Shown: piece after piece, positions 49,743 through 62,161 of the stretch
Position numbering within the stretch: the first letter of the stretch is position 1
How the letters are laid out: the number at the start of each line of letters is the position of its first letter
Assembly (NCBI GenBank): GCA_013398015.1
Contig: VZRR01013779.1
Coordinates: 122,139 to 186,138, forward strand
Reading direction: 5' to 3'
Source of the DNA: Oreocharis arfaki
Lineage: Eukaryota; Chordata; Aves; Passeriformes; Paramythiidae
DNA length: 64,000 nucleotides
Notes under the pieces: generated by a model
Databases searched by the model: none
Told to the model about the DNA's origin: nothing
The model's input: the letters and a program-made list of their open reading frames with translations, nothing else
Translations under genes and position numbers: made by a program

Positions 49743-51919
49743 TTTACTCTGAATGTGATGATGTGGTGGTGATATGTTTCAGTTTGTACTGTTTGAAGTG
49801 ATCTTTTAAACAGTGTATTTGCAACTGCATTAAGGAAGCAATTAAAAATTGTAGGGTCTTAAAACAGGGGAAATCTAATAATGTATTCTGACATCAGGAA
49901 AATGTATTCAATTCTGACAGATGCTTTATTTGTTCTCTTGTTTTGATAGCTCAATGTTTTGTAGCCACCCAACATTTCTATCATTATCTATGATTAGCAT
50001 CTAGAAATGATGCGAAAAACACCTGCTCTGCAGGTAGGATCTCTGTAGTAGTAAGCAGAAAGATATTTTTGGTAGTTTTGAAGCTCAGCAGACTTCTCTG
50101 TTTTGAAGTGGGAGCATAGAGTTAAGTTTGATAGCCAAATGTTACTCCTGGAGCATGCTACCCTGCCAGGCTTCCTCTTCTTTCTACACAGGCAGAGAAT
50201 CCATCATGATTTCACATGCTATTAATAGCTGGGACACATGTAAGCTGAAAAGCAGTGCAGGTTTCTAAGCCGTGTGTCTAAAATATGGTTTGAGGGGCAG
50301 TTGGTGGCCTGTCAGTTCAGACAGCATGAATGCTGCATGTCAGCAGCAGCAGTACTGGCTGCAACATTTCAGTAGCTTTAGAAAAACCAGAAAGGATGAA
50401 AATTGATTTCCAAAGGGAATAGATTCAAATCTGAAATAGGCATTAGTACTTCTTTTTTATTTCAAGATTAAATTAAGAGTGAAAAAAATTGTTTGGAACA
50501 CATCTAAACATGCAAAAATACGAAGAACTCTTCCACAAGATGTAAATGACCTAAGAATTTATATTCTGACACAGATGGAGTTACAAAATGTTTAGTATTG
50601 AAGATTTCAGGATGTAGGCAGCTGCTTTCTTTGGAGGATAATATTTTGTCTTGATAGAAATTTTATTCACAAATCTTCAATAATAAAGTAAAAATGCCTA
50701 ATATATTAGGACAGAATGGCTTTGTTGATTTGGTTCATGAACAGTTCTAGAATATAAGAGACAGAATTAGATGTTAGTTTTACCCCTTAATAAATATATT
50801 GCACAGATGTATGTTAGGTGCATTTGAAATTAGTGCACTTCTAAATGCACTGGCACCTTTTTTTGTTGGTGTTGGTATAACAAAACAAAGATGTCACAGA
50901 ACTCTTTTTATTTGATTTCTGCCCATTGAACTGGGTTGTGAGCATACTCTGACAAACTACATTCTTTTATTAAATTCCTTAGGTAGGTATGCAGAACAAT
51001 GTCTTAGTTCATTATACATCTGATGGTACTCTGTTGTCTCTTGAGATAAAATGTGTCATTTGTGATCATTTCTTTCTTATCGCAAAAGCTGCTGCAGCTG
51101 AGACGTTTTCAAACCTCTTGTGTTCTAGTGGTGTCAGATATGACTTATCTGATGTGATAGAAAAGCTAATGCAAATTTGTTCACTGAACTCTGACAATTC
51201 TCATTACATCTCAGAAAAAACCTGGCAGAAGTAAATACCAAAAACTGTGATTTTAGCAGACTTCGTTGTTCATAACTTTTTTGTGGGAGTGTGCATTCCA
51301 TTTAACCTGGGAATGCCCTCTCAACTTCAAATCTTTTAATTACTTATTGTGAACAGTGTCTGATGTGGTGGGAATAACCACTGGAGTTGGTATTGTCTCA
51401 AAGTTTTGAAATGTTATAAATTATGTTACTCGTTCAGTATTTTCTGTTTCAGTATCCAGTCCTATATGTCTGTGTTCTCTTTGAGTTCAAATATGGAAAA
51501 AAAGATGCATCTACATTGTTAGCAAATGGAAATATCTTTAGGTTTTCTGCATTCTCAAGATAGGGTAAAATCCATTTTAATACTGACTCAAGATTAGATA
51601 TGTAGCGATTTATATTGAATTTATTTAAATTTCTTATTTCTCCTGTGTTTATTACATATGTATTTTTCCTTGGCTTTGGAGTTCGTGTTTGCTCCAGAGG
51701 TTTTGTGCTGAGTAAAAATTAAGAGCTGTATCTGGTGTTCTGCTGTCTTTCCTGTAATTTATTTATCATGAAAGGATAGCAAGGACAGGAGTAGAAATTG
51801 TCAGGTGTTGAACATCTAACATACATGTGCATGCATGTCAGAATATAGTAGTGACTTCAACAAGAAAAGAATTGGTTTTGATTGTCTATTAAATCTGCCT
51901 CCAAACTGATGTTTTACAG

Positions 51920-52132
51920 GCCTCATTGATGGTTACGCAGATGAGAAAGCGTTTCTGGAAAAACAACTCCAGGAAAAAATAGATGTAATTGACCATCTTG
52001 AGCAAGAGCTGCTGTGTACAGGTAACAAATTGCAGGAATTAGAGGCAGAACAGCAGCAGGTCCAGGAAGAAAAGGAATTGCTCTCCAGACAGAAGGATGC
52101 CATGAGAGCAGAGGCGGGACCAGTAGAGCAGC
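51920..52132 (+). CDS. AKAP9: AKAP9 exon 24
   Basis: 213 nt, phase 1 to 1. It encodes GLIDGYADEKAFLEKQLQEK, then DHLEQELLCTGNKLQELEAE, EEKELLSRQKDAMRAEAGPV and EQ; human GVIDGYADEKTLFERQIQEK, and so on. Acceptor is gttttacag and donor gtacgt. Length is a multiple of three with equal phases, so it is skippable. Confidence 0.96.
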
Positions 52133-54564
52133 GTACGTATTCATCACAATCTTTCTATGAGATTTTCTTATACTTCCAAATAAAATAATAAGTAGTCTTG
52201 GCAAAGGCTTCTCCCCATTGCCTGTGTGATCATTACTAAAAATGTGTTAAGACCAAATATGATATTTTCACACCTGGTGCCTAATGTTAGCATGATAACT
52301 TTTCTTGGTTTTTAAACAAGAAATGACTGAATTTTTAGAAGTGTCGAGAAATTACAGTTTTTCTTTAAGCCAGAAAAAGCTTTATCTCCAAAAATCTTAT
52401 TTTATTTAGGTTACCACTGGAGATGGAATAGCAGCAATGGATAAAATACTGTCTAAATACTTTCCAGAGAGACGAAAGGACTAGGAAACATACCCGCCAG
52501 AACATGATTGCATTACATGTGATGGCTGTATTTATTTTAGGCACAGAAGATAAACTTTTCTAATAAATTCCTCTTTCAGGGATGAACAGCACAACAGCTG
52601 CATGATAAGGAAAGCCTTTTATCTACCAGTAACGAAAGCTTTCAGTTCTGATGGTGAAAATTTCAGATATATACCATGTCAGTGTAATCTAACTAACTGC
52701 TTACTCAAAAAAAGCATTTACCCTCATGAAGTAAATGTATCTTTTAATTCTTTCTTAAACTAATAACTGAAATTAATATCTCATGTTTGAAAGGGGAAGA
52801 AAATTAGAACACTAGTGTTTTAAGAAGTACTGATATTTCAAGGATTGCAGTGCTTACATTGTAAATAGGAGGACAAAGTTACCATTTTATTTAATTTCTA
52901 GAAGTTTATTCCAATTTATAATGTTGCTATTTTTATTGGTTGTACACCTTGTGTATTTGCCATTTCCTGCAGTTTTCTGTAACAACGAAATTTTAAGAAC
53001 AACCTGCTGCTTCCTACTCTGTAGTAAAGAAGATCCTTGTGTGTGATTCCACTTCAGTTATTTTTTGTATGGTTTAGGCTTCTAAATATATTAAAGTTAT
53101 TTTTATGTATAAGAGCTATAAGGATAAACAGCTCTATAAGTATATGTAGGCACTTATATCATGCATACCAGAATAACTTGTCACGTTCCCTAAGTTATCT
53201 CAACAACTTTGTCATTAAATGCCACATCTATCTTTGGCTTCATTTTCTCTTACATTGTTGCTCCACAAGAAAACTATAGCTGGCATGTGAATTACTTGGC
53301 TTCTTTTTTTTGTTTTTTCTCTCTCTCTGTTCTCCTAGGCCTAGTAGATGCTGCAATCGATGCAGCTTCCCAAGCAGGTGTGTTTGTATGTTGCATGGCC
53401 AATCTGTAACTGGGTGGAAGACTTACACGTACTGACATTGTTAATCAGGATTATTGGGCTTTTGGCTTACTGACGTTACTTGTAATTCTTACTGGCCTGC
53501 AGCTTTGATGTTGTATTTCATACTCAGTTCAACGTTTTGCTAACAACATTTCTTTTGATTTCTAAACATAATAAGCAAATTCATCAATAACCATCATCTT
53601 ATTCACCTATGAATTACAGTTACTTAGAAGGTATTGGAGAGATATTTTTGTAGTCTTTTATTTCTTTTTATTTCCAAATACAGCTGAGTCATTTACTGTG
53701 ATAATTAAACATTTTATTATATGGATATATAATGGTTACCTAGAAATGAGAATTGGTTAAATACGATGTAAGATGATGGTGCCTGAAGGATCTTTCTTCT
53801 CTAGTGAAAGTAAATTTTATTGTTTCTGTCTAAATATCAATCCTGTTTTTAAGATTCTCCAAAAGTAAGTGCACTTTGCCGTTTGGGTTTTACGTCAAGG
53901 GGTTTGTATGGTTAGTTAATAGGTACTTCAGTGGGCTGTGGCTTAAGAGTCTTAAAATGGTTTGGGGCTTTCCTATATATGTGCTTGCTGGCTTTTCCAT
54001 GATGACTCAAAATTGGGCATTCATGCAGTCACTGATTTTGCAAGCTCCAGTTGCAGGTCAGTAATTTTCCTCCCTGTCTGCCCAGCAACCTCGCTAAGTC
54101 TTTCAGTATTTCCCTTGAATTATTTGTATGTATCACGTTAAATAATAAAGTCTGGATTGATTTTACTTGCAATGGGGATGAGAAGAGGGTTGGGTTTTCT
54201 GTGCATCATTGTTAACTCCTGTGCTGACTCTAGCTGTGGTTTGACCCCATGCATTTTCTTTTCTTTTCAATTGTACAATGGCCTTTTAATTGGTATGAAA
54301 CTTAAACGGGGAAGTGATCTGATACAACTTCAGTAACAATCCTTTGAAGACTAACTAAAGGATAGTAATTTTAATATGAGTTTGCTTCAACCGTTATCCT
54401 GATAATTTCTCAGAAGAAAATATATTAAAAAAAAAAATAGTAAAAACCCAAGCCAGTTCACATCCTTCTGTAGATAACAGCATGGATACCTTGGGGAGTG
54501 GTTTTGCTTTATAACATTGCTTACTATTCATATCTTAAAATAATGATGCTTTTATTATACTCAG
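52133..54564 (+). other. AKAP9: Intron 24 (2.4 kb) with candidate microexon
   Basis: AT-rich intron. A strong CT-rich acceptor near 53310-53338 precedes a 39-nt block that fits the gene's phase (see findings). Nothing else was recognised. Confidence 0.65.
53339..53377 (+). other. AKAP9: Candidate 39-nt cassette microexon of AKAP9
   Basis: The block is preceded by a long T/CT tract ending tctcctag and followed by gtgtgt. Inserted between exons 24 and 25 it keeps phase 1 and has no stop, reading RLVDAAIDAASQA and then ELLEETEK. It is not in the human protein that I know. Supported only by splice-site look and phase. Confidence 0.35.
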
Positions 54565-54797
54565 AATTACTGGAGGAAACAGAAAAGCTAATGAAGGAAA
54601 AAATTGAGGTACAACGTCAAGCTGAAAAAGAGTATGATGACCTTCAGAAGCAAGTTAAAGTCTTGGAAATAGACTTGGAAGAGCAGGTCAATCGTTTCAT
54701 AGAGCTGGAACAAGAGAAAAATGCAGAACTAATGGACTTAAGACAGCAAAACCAGGCCTTGGAGAAACAACTTGAGAAAACAAGAAAATTTCTAGAT
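54565..54797 (+). CDS. AKAP9: AKAP9 exon 25
   Basis: 233 nt, phase 1 to 0. It encodes LLEETEKLMKEKIEVQRQAE, then KQVKVLEIDLEEQVNRFIEL and MDLRQQNQALEKQLEKTRKF, LD. Human has LLQETEKLMKEKLEVQCQAE, and so on. Acceptor is tattatactcag and donor gtaagt. Strongly conserved coiled coil. Confidence 0.97.
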
Positions 54798-55428
54798 GTA
54801 AGTATGGTAAAAGGCAGATTTCATGAGGGTGGGTAGGTAGCACTGGCACTGAGGTTTGGTTCAGGGGGAAACACTAATTTTTTGCAGATTTTGAGCAAAC
54901 GTAGGCAGATGATAGTAAATATAGGCAGTGTTGTAGGTTCCAGGCCAAGAATTTAATAACATTTTAAAAGTTGAAAATTAATTGGAAGTGCTTGCTTAGG
55001 ACAGCTCTGTATTTCAAACAATTTATAATTATTTTTTTCTCATGGCTCTTCATCAGTATTAACACAGAGTTAATTTCTATTTTGAATTTCTATTCTACAT
55101 TTATCAAAGACAAACATTAGGGAAGAAATCATTAAATATTTGCTTACTGTCATTTGTGTAGTGTACCTGGAACAGAAGAAACAAACCTGTCATTTTTGTG
55201 AAATATTACTTGACGTGTCTGCTGTGCTAATTTTTTGATTAAAAAATATGGAATGTCTTGTCCCAAAATGTTAAAGATGTTAATGGTAGCTGCAATAGGT
55301 TCTGCTACCTTAAAAATACTGACATCCTGTTACCAGGCTCACATCAATGCAAGTAAGAAGTAATAAGACACTTAACTTGGATTGTTTTTAAATCAAATGG
55401 TGTATCCACATAATTTCTTAACTTTCAG
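54798..55428 (+). other. AKAP9: Intron 25
   Basis: 0.6 kb of AT-rich intron; nothing recognised. Ends with acceptor cttaactttcag. Confidence 0.75.
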
Positions 55429-55548
55429 GAGCAAGCAATTGACCGAGAGCATGAGAGAGATGTATTCCAGCAAGAGATACAGAAGCTGGAACAACAGCTT
55501 AAGGTTCCACAAAGGAGCCAGCCTGTCAATGAGCATCAAACTAGAGAG
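55429..55548 (+). CDS. AKAP9: AKAP9 exon 26
   Basis: 40 codons, phase 0 to 0. It encodes EQAIDREHERDVFQQEIQKL and then EQQLKVPQRSQPVNEHQTRE; human EQAIDREHERDVFQQEIQKL and EQQLKVVPRFQPISEHQTRE. Acceptor is aactttcag and donor gtaata. Confidence 0.97.
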
Positions 55549-55811
55549 GTAATACATTTTATTACTTGTACTTGATGAATATAAATGACAGGTTGACAGC
55601 TGTTAAGATATTATAGTGAAGCTATTTTATGGTGTACCTACTCTGCATCCATTTGCAAGCCAGGAAAGTAAATCCCCTGAGATTGAAGGTGTTGCAGGAA
55701 AGTAGTGAACTGTATTTTGGGGGTTTTTTTAGGCTGTTTGGTTTTAGTAACAGACATACAGAAACTTCTTAACTTTCAGTAAGGCTCTCTCCTATAACTT
55801 AGAAAATCCAC

Positions 55812-57970
55812 TGTTCTCAAAAGTTTGTGGAAACATTCAAAACTATTTTAGCAATTTTACATATTCTTATGTAGTTTTTTGACATCCTGTTTATAGCACA
55901 GGTACACCACTGAGGGAATTGAGTTACTGAGGTTTAACACCTGCGATGTTGTAGCACTCTCTGTGTACACCTGAACCTCTCCAGTGAAAGTCTGTTGGCA
56001 CTGGAACAAATGTAGTCACTGAAGAACAGCAGCTCAAGGGAATCACAGAAAACTCTTAGACTCAGCAAAATCAAGAAGTGGCAGCAGTGTAAATGCTATC
56101 TATTATAAAGCTTTTGCAGATTTTGTTTGGTGAACTGTTAGTCGATAAAATAACATTTTATTTTTTGTGGGTTTTCTTGTGTGCTACTTTTTGATCAAGG
56201 CTGATGCTTTTGCATGATTTTCTTGCTTGATTTTCAGTATTAAAATGCCCTCTATTAGGTTAGACTGTCATTTTCAAATCAAAGGTCGTGCTGGAGTAGT
56301 TCAGTTGCTGTAATTCGATTCTTAAATATTAGCAGTATTTAGTATTCTGTATTATATAAAATAGTGGAAGGTCTTCCTGCCTGTGGCTAGTGTGTTGGAA
56401 CTCTGTGATCTTAAAGGTCCCTTCGAACCCAAACCATTCTATGATTCTGTAATATAGTTTAGGACCACAGACAGTAATAGGACATAAATTGCTATATGTG
56501 AGATGTGAGTGTCAAAGTACTTATTTATTTAGAATTTGCAGGTTTAGAACTGTGTTTCATTCTAAAGGTTTGAATGAAACAGGTTTCTAAATATATTTTA
56601 GTACAAAGATTTGTATGAAGTCTGACAAAGCGTTCAGTCAGTACTATGGGATATGGTTGTCATCAGCCTCTGTGGACAGTGAATTGTCTGGAATTAGCTG
56701 GGTACTTGTTAAACAAAACATATACAGAAGTTCTGCATCTATTTCCTTCTGTTGCCAAGAGTGTGCACATTCCTCTCCTGCTGACATATTACACAGATGG
56801 AGGTGGCTCTAGCACAATTTATTTTCCTGAATCCAGGATGTTAATTTTGAATTAATTTTGTTACGTGTTTGTTTGTTATTTGTAGCATGGATAGCGTATG
56901 TATTGCCAACTAAAATTCTCACAATAAGAGAAAAATTCTCCCAAGAAAAGTTCAATTTTGATAACATAATAAGAATTGTCCTATTTTCTCATATATACTA
57001 ATATATTCTCACTATATGTGAAAATCATCCTTGTTTATATGTACATATACACGTATATGTATACTCTTAAATTGGCAGATATGCTACAATGGAAATTTAA
57101 AGAATGCTGTAAAAAGAAAGACAGGTTTAACTGTGATTAAAATTTTGAGATATGTATTTGATGTTTTTAAATTAGAATTTTTTAGTAGGTGGAAAGACAG
57201 TAAGATAGTGTCTGCAAGCACCACAGATGTAGCTATAGATATGGGTGATGTTAAATGTGATATGCTAGAAATTATAGACAGGATTTTCAATTATTGTATT
57301 AGATTTACATTTATCTTATCGAATGTGGTACATATAGTATATTTTGATGTCACAGTGTTCCTTGAAATATTACATATTTCGTTATTTATCATGCTTTTGA
57401 GAGTGCTGTTCTATTTTTTGTAGTTGCAAATTTTAAAAAATCCTCTTCTGCTTTGAGGGAATGCCATGAGCGTTTTCAGTCGATTACTTAATTTGTTTCT
57501 TACTGTTGTTTCAGCTCTGTCAACTTATTCCAGGGAGGGTCGTCGTAGAGTCTGCTCTAGACTTGATTTTTATTTTTCCATTTCTCTCTCAGGACTTTTC
57601 TGAGGTCACTTCAGACTGTGATGTTACTCATGGATGGATAACGTCAATAATACCATCCTGTCAGCTTTATATGCTGGTCCTCTTCTCTCCTATCTCTTGA
57701 AATGCTTTGAGTCTTCTACCTTTTGGCTACATCGTAACTTCCTAATTGTAAATACTGAAATCAGTTTCTTGAGTGGGACAAATATTACTTTCCCTGTCTC
57801 TTGCTCAATTACTCAGGTCTTAACTCTATGCATCATAATGTGGATTTGTTATGCGTCTTTCTTATCTGTAATTTCAATTAATAATTTCTGAAATACAGCT
57901 AGAAATGGATAGATATTACTATCTCTGCTACTTCAGTTAATCTTTTAATATGTTGTTTCTGAGATACATA
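55812..57970. repeat. Direct duplication, copy 1 (2,159 bp)
   Basis: Starts tgttctcaaaagtttgtgg and ends gagatacata immediately before the N at 57971. It aligns with copy 2 over its full length with only sparse differences, for example agctatagat versus agctgtagat and a different block around 56990-57020. Confidence 0.95.
56385..56450 (+). repeat. CR1 3' tail (copy 1)
   Basis: 'tggctagtgtgttggaactctgtgatcttaaaggtcccttcg', then 'aacccaaaccattctatgattctg', is a well-preserved CR1 3' end on the plus strand. Its exact counterpart lies in the second duplicate. Confidence 0.85.
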
Positions 57971-57971
57971 N

Positions 57972-60115
57972 TGTTCTCAAAAGTTTGTGGAAACATTCAA
58001 GACTATTTTAGCAATTTTACATATTCTTATGTAGTTTTTTGACATCCTGTTTATAGCACAGGTACACCACTGAGGGAATTGAGTTACTGAGGTTTAACAC
58101 CTGCGATGTTGTAGCACTCTCTGTGTACACCTGAACCTCTCCAGTGAAAGTCTGTTGGCACTGGAACAAATGTAGTCACTGAAGAACAGCAGCTCAAGGG
58201 AATCACAGAAAACTCTTAGACTCAGCAAAATCCAGAAATGGCAGCAGTGTAAATGCTATCTATTATAAATGCTTTTGCAGATTTTGTTTGATGAACTGTT
58301 AGTCGATAAAATAACATTTTATTTTTTGTGGGTTTTCTTGTGTGCTACTTTTTGATCAAGGCTGATGCTTTTGCATGATTTTCTTGCTTGATTTTCAGTA
58401 TTAAAATGCCCTCTATTAGGTTAGACTGTCATTTTCAAATCAAAGGTCGTACTGGAGTAGTTCAGTTGCTGTAATTCGATTCTTAAATATTAGCAGTATT
58501 TAGTATTCTGTATTATATAAAATAGTGGAAGGTCTTCCTGCCTGTGGCTAGTGTGTTGGAACTCTGTGATCTTAAAGGTCCCTTCGAACCCAAACCATTC
58601 TATGATTCTGTAATATAGTTTAGGACCACAGACAGTAATAGGACATAAATTGCTATATGTGAGATGTGAGTGTCAAAGTACTTATTTATTTAGAATTTGC
58701 AGGTTTAGAACTGTGTTTCATTCTAAAGGTTTGAATGAAACAGGTTTCTAAATATATTTTAGTACAAAGATTTGTATGAAGTCTGACAAAGCGTTCAGTC
58801 AGTACTATGGGATATGGTTGTCATCAGCCTCTGTGGACAGTGAATTGTCTGGAATTAGCTGGGTACTTGTTAAACAAAACATATACAGAAGTTCTGCATC
58901 TATTTCCTTCTGTTGCCAAGAGTGTGCACATTCCTCTCCTGCTGACATATTACACAGATGGAGGTGGCTCTAGCACAATTTATTTTCCTGAATCCAGGAT
59001 GTTAATTTTGAATTAATTTTGTTACGTGTTTGTTTGTTATTTGTAGCATGGATAGCGTATGTATTGCCAACTAAAATTCTCACAATAAGAGAAAAATTCT
59101 CCCAAGAAAAGTTCAAATTTGATAGCATAGTAAGAATTGTCCTATTTTCTCAAAAACTATATCTGAAAATCATCCTTATTTATATGTACATATACACGTA
59201 TATGTATACTCTTAAATTGGCAGATATGCTACAATGGAAATTTAAAGAATGCTGTAAAAAGAAAGACAGGTTTAACTGTGATTAAAATTTTGAGATATGT
59301 ATTTGATGTTTTTAAATTAGAATTTTTTAGTAGGTGGAAAGACAGTAAGATAGTGTCTGCAAGCACCACAGATGTAGCTGTAGATATGGGTGATGTTAAA
59401 TGTGATATGCTAGAAATTATAGACAGGATTTTCAATTATTGTATTAGATTTACATTTATCTTATCGAATGTGGTACATATAGTATATTTTGATGTCACAG
59501 TGTTCCTTGAAATATTACATATTTCGTTATTTATCATGCTTTTGAGAGTGCTGTTCTATTTTTTGTAGTTGCAAATTTTAAAAAATCCTCTTCTGCTTTG
59601 AGGGAATGCCATGAGCGTTTTCAGTCGATTACTTAATTTGTTTCTTACTGTTGTTTCAGCTCTGTCAACTTATTCCAGGGAGGGTCGTCGTAGAGTCTGC
59701 TCTAGACTTGATTTTTATTTTTCCATTTCTCTCTCAGGACTTTTCTGAGGTCACTTCAGACTGTGATGTTACTCATGGATGGATAACGTCAATAATACCA
59801 TCCTGTCAGCTTTATATTCTGGTCCTCTTCTCTCCTATCTCTTGAAATACTTTGAGTCTTCTACCTTTTGGCTACATCGTAACTTCCTAATTGTAAATAC
59901 TGAAATCAGTTTCTTGAGTGGGACAAATATTACTTTCCCTGTCTCTTGCTCAATTACTCAGGTCTTAACTCTGTGCATCATGATATGGATTTGTTATGCG
60001 TCTTTCTTATCTGTAATTTCAATTAATAATTTCTGAAATACAGGTAGAAATGGATAGATATTACTATCTCTGCTACTTCAGTTAATCTTTTAATATGTTG
60101 TTTCTGAGATACATA
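57972..60115. repeat. Direct duplication, copy 2 (2,144 bp)
   Basis: Begins with the same tgttctcaaaagtttgtgg directly after the N and ends at the same gagatacata. The net length difference from copy 1 is 15 bp, largely at the AT-rich block near 59150. It continues into unique sequence leading to exon 27. Confidence 0.95.
58546..58611 (+). repeat. CR1 3' tail (copy 2)
   Basis: Same element as in copy 1, carried by the duplication; it is not a separate insertion. Confidence 0.85.
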
Positions 60116-60757
60116 CATCTCAAATAAAACAGAATGTTTTATTTGGGTGTTTTGTCCCCCGTAGAAAGTGAAATTACTACATCCATGACATCTGTTTGGT
60201 CCCATTTAAGGAACACAGCAAGAAAACAAAGCTTCCTGTCTTTTGTCATTTAAGTATAGCTATTCTCTTCAATGTTAAAGACCCAGTGAGTTTCAGGGTA
60301 TTTTTGTATGTCACAAATCAGCTCCTTCTTTTGAATAATTTTGTCACAGATTTTTAGAACTATGATTTTCCTCAGAGGCAAATAGCATCTTGACCATAGG
60401 GTCAAGACATTCCATCCGTAGATGTTAAAGGCGTCATTTTAGTGGGCTGCATAGGAGTGCTGTGCTGCTTGCTTTTAACTGACTGCAGAGTATGAAGGCT
60501 TCAGAAGGACAAGACCAGTTCTAGAGAGCAGGCAATGTGGCACAGAACACACCACTTCTTAAATAATGCTGTTTGTATTTGTTGGATGTAGTACCACAGT
60601 ATTCTGACTGTACATTCTGTTTCACCTAAAGAGTAGGAGTTTCCTTATGGAAGAAAAAGAGGAATATTTTCTTCCCGTCGAAAATGCATGGTGTTGCTAT
60701 TGCTAGTGAGCCCTTCCAGTGTAGTACAATATAATAATCTTGCTGTATTGTCACCAG

Positions 60758-60934
60758 GTTGAACAGTTAACAAATCATCTCAAAGAGAAAACAGACAAAT
60801 GCAGTGAGCTTTTGCTCTCGAAGGAGCAACTTCAAAGAGATATACAAGAACGAAATGAAGAAATTGAGAAGCTAGAATGCAGGATAAGAGAACTGGAACA
60901 AGCCTTAATCATCAGTGCAGACCACTTGCAAAAG
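60758..60934 (+). CDS. AKAP9: AKAP9 exon 27
   Basis: 59 codons, phase 0 to 0. It encodes VEQLTNHLKEKTDKCSELLL, then SKEQLQRDIQERNEEIEKLE and CRIRELEQALIISADHLQK. Human VEQLANHLKEKTDKCSELLL, and so on, is nearly identical. Acceptor is gtcaccag and donor gtattt. Confidence 0.98.
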
Positions 60935-61043
60935 GTATTTCTTGGTTTAAATTTATCAAGGATTTGCTACTTTCTTATTTTCTGGAGACCAAAATAGTGT
61001 TTATTTTTAATCTGATAACTATTAATATTATTTCTATTTAAAG

Positions 61044-61148
61044 GTGGAGGAAAGGAAACAGTTTGGCACCATCATAGTAAAGGGAGAGTTACCTCTCGAA
61101 GTACAACTGCAAGCTGAACGAGAAGCTGTGGACAGAAAGGAAAAGGAG
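61044..61148 (+). CDS. AKAP9: AKAP9 exon 28 (105 nt)
   Basis: 35 codons, phase 0 to 0. It encodes VEERKQFGTIIVKGELPLEV and then QLQAEREAVDRKEKE; human VEDRKHFGAVEAKPELSLEV and QLQAERDAIDRKEKE. The 109-nt intron before it is the shortest in the window. Acceptor is tctatttaaag and donor gtaaaa. Confidence 0.95.
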
Positions 61149-61570
61149 GTAAAATGCCTGTGAAAAGTTCCATTTTTCTGTTTACATGTTGTTCTGTCAG
61201 TTTTTGCTTTTTGTTGAGTTTAGTGAACTATACAGATGAAATTTTTTGCAGTTGGAGAGATAGCAGTCCTAATCCTTTCGAAATTCTCCTGTGAACCATG
61301 ATAGTTGTTGTTCTAGTTTAATATTTATGACTTGCAAGAGTGTTTCTGAAATAAGAATTCAGCCCAATTAAGAAAAACTTCATGGAGATTTCAACTGATT
61401 TTTAGTGGTGTTTAAAATTCCATTCAGTTTAAGGACTCAGAATGTCACCCATTCTTTTGTTTGTGCATAGCAGATCAGTTTACTGTAGACATTGTACTTG
61501 AAATTTATAACATTTAATTTCTGGTATGGCTGCCTACTCCTTTTCCTGCTCCTTTTGTTTGGAAACATAG

Positions 61571-61723
61571 GTCACAAACCTTGAGGAGCAATTGGAGCAG
61601 TTTCGGGAGGAGCTGGAAAATAAAAATGAAGAAGTTCAGCAATTGCACATGCAGCTAGAAATTCAGCGAAAGGAATCCACTACACACTTGCAGGAACTTG
61701 AACAAGAGAACAAATTATTTAAG
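61571..61723 (+). CDS. AKAP9: AKAP9 exon 29
   Basis: 51 codons, phase 0 to 0. It encodes VTNLEEQLEQFREELENKNE, then EVQQLHMQLEIQRKESTTHL and QELEQENKLFK; human ITNLEEQLEQFREELENKNE, and so on. Acceptor is ggaaacatag and donor gtaact. Confidence 0.98.
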
Positions 61724-61981
61724 GTAACTGTGTAACAGAGAAGCCTAAAGATTTATTCTCCTTCCTCCACAGAAATAAGTTCTTTGAAAATGCCAAGACA
61801 CCAAATTCTTTCTCTTTTTCAAGCATTCCACTGTTCAATTTGCCAAAATATTAAAAAGTTCATACAATCATTTGTCATTCCATGAAATTTGCTTATTTTA
61901 ATTCCTACACTTAAATTACTCATACAAGAATATGCAGAAAATGTTATGTACAACTGTAACTTTTTTTTTTTTTTTTGGCAG

Positions 61982-62161
61982 GATGAGATGGAAATACTAG
62001 GACTAGCTATCCAGAAATCTGAAGATGCCACCATAAAGGACCATCATTTAGTGGCTGGGAGGCTCGCTCACATCATGCAAGAAAAGGATCAGGAAATATA
62101 TCATCTTCATGAACAAATAGCAACACTGCAACAACAACTTGGAGTCACAACTGACAACAAG
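61982..62161 (+). CDS. AKAP9: AKAP9 exon 30
   Basis: 60 codons, phase 0 to 0. It encodes DEMEILGLAIQKSEDATIKD, then HHLVAGRLAHIMQEKDQEIY and LQQQLGVTTDNK; human DDMEKLGLAIKESDAMSTQD and KLQQQLKITTDNK. Acceptor is a long T-run ending ttggcag, donor gtacat. The human protein continues VIEEKNELIRDLE; no such sequence occurs before the window ends. Confidence 0.96.

Larger units (their letters stand above)
49116..51919 (+). other. AKAP9: Intron 23 (2.8 kb) with two CR1 pieces
   Basis: It contains a small plus-oriented CR1 tail (about 49232-49296) and a larger minus-oriented CR1 fragment (about 49450-49742). The remainder is unremarkable AT-rich sequence. Confidence 0.7.
55549..60757 (+). other. 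AKAP9: Intron 26 (5.2 kb as assembled; about 3.1 kb if the duplication is false)
   Basis: Dominated by two near-identical 2.15-kb direct copies separated by one N. Each copy carries a CR1 3' tail and the same set of meaningless open frames. Exons 26 and 27 lie outside the copies, so the coding sequence is not affected. Confidence 0.85.

Noticed and set aside
57031..57423. 130-codon open frame, repeated in part at 59278-59568
   Set aside because: It is present twice only because the surrounding 2.15 kb is duplicated. It is Ile/Phe-rich intron translation with no recognisable domain.
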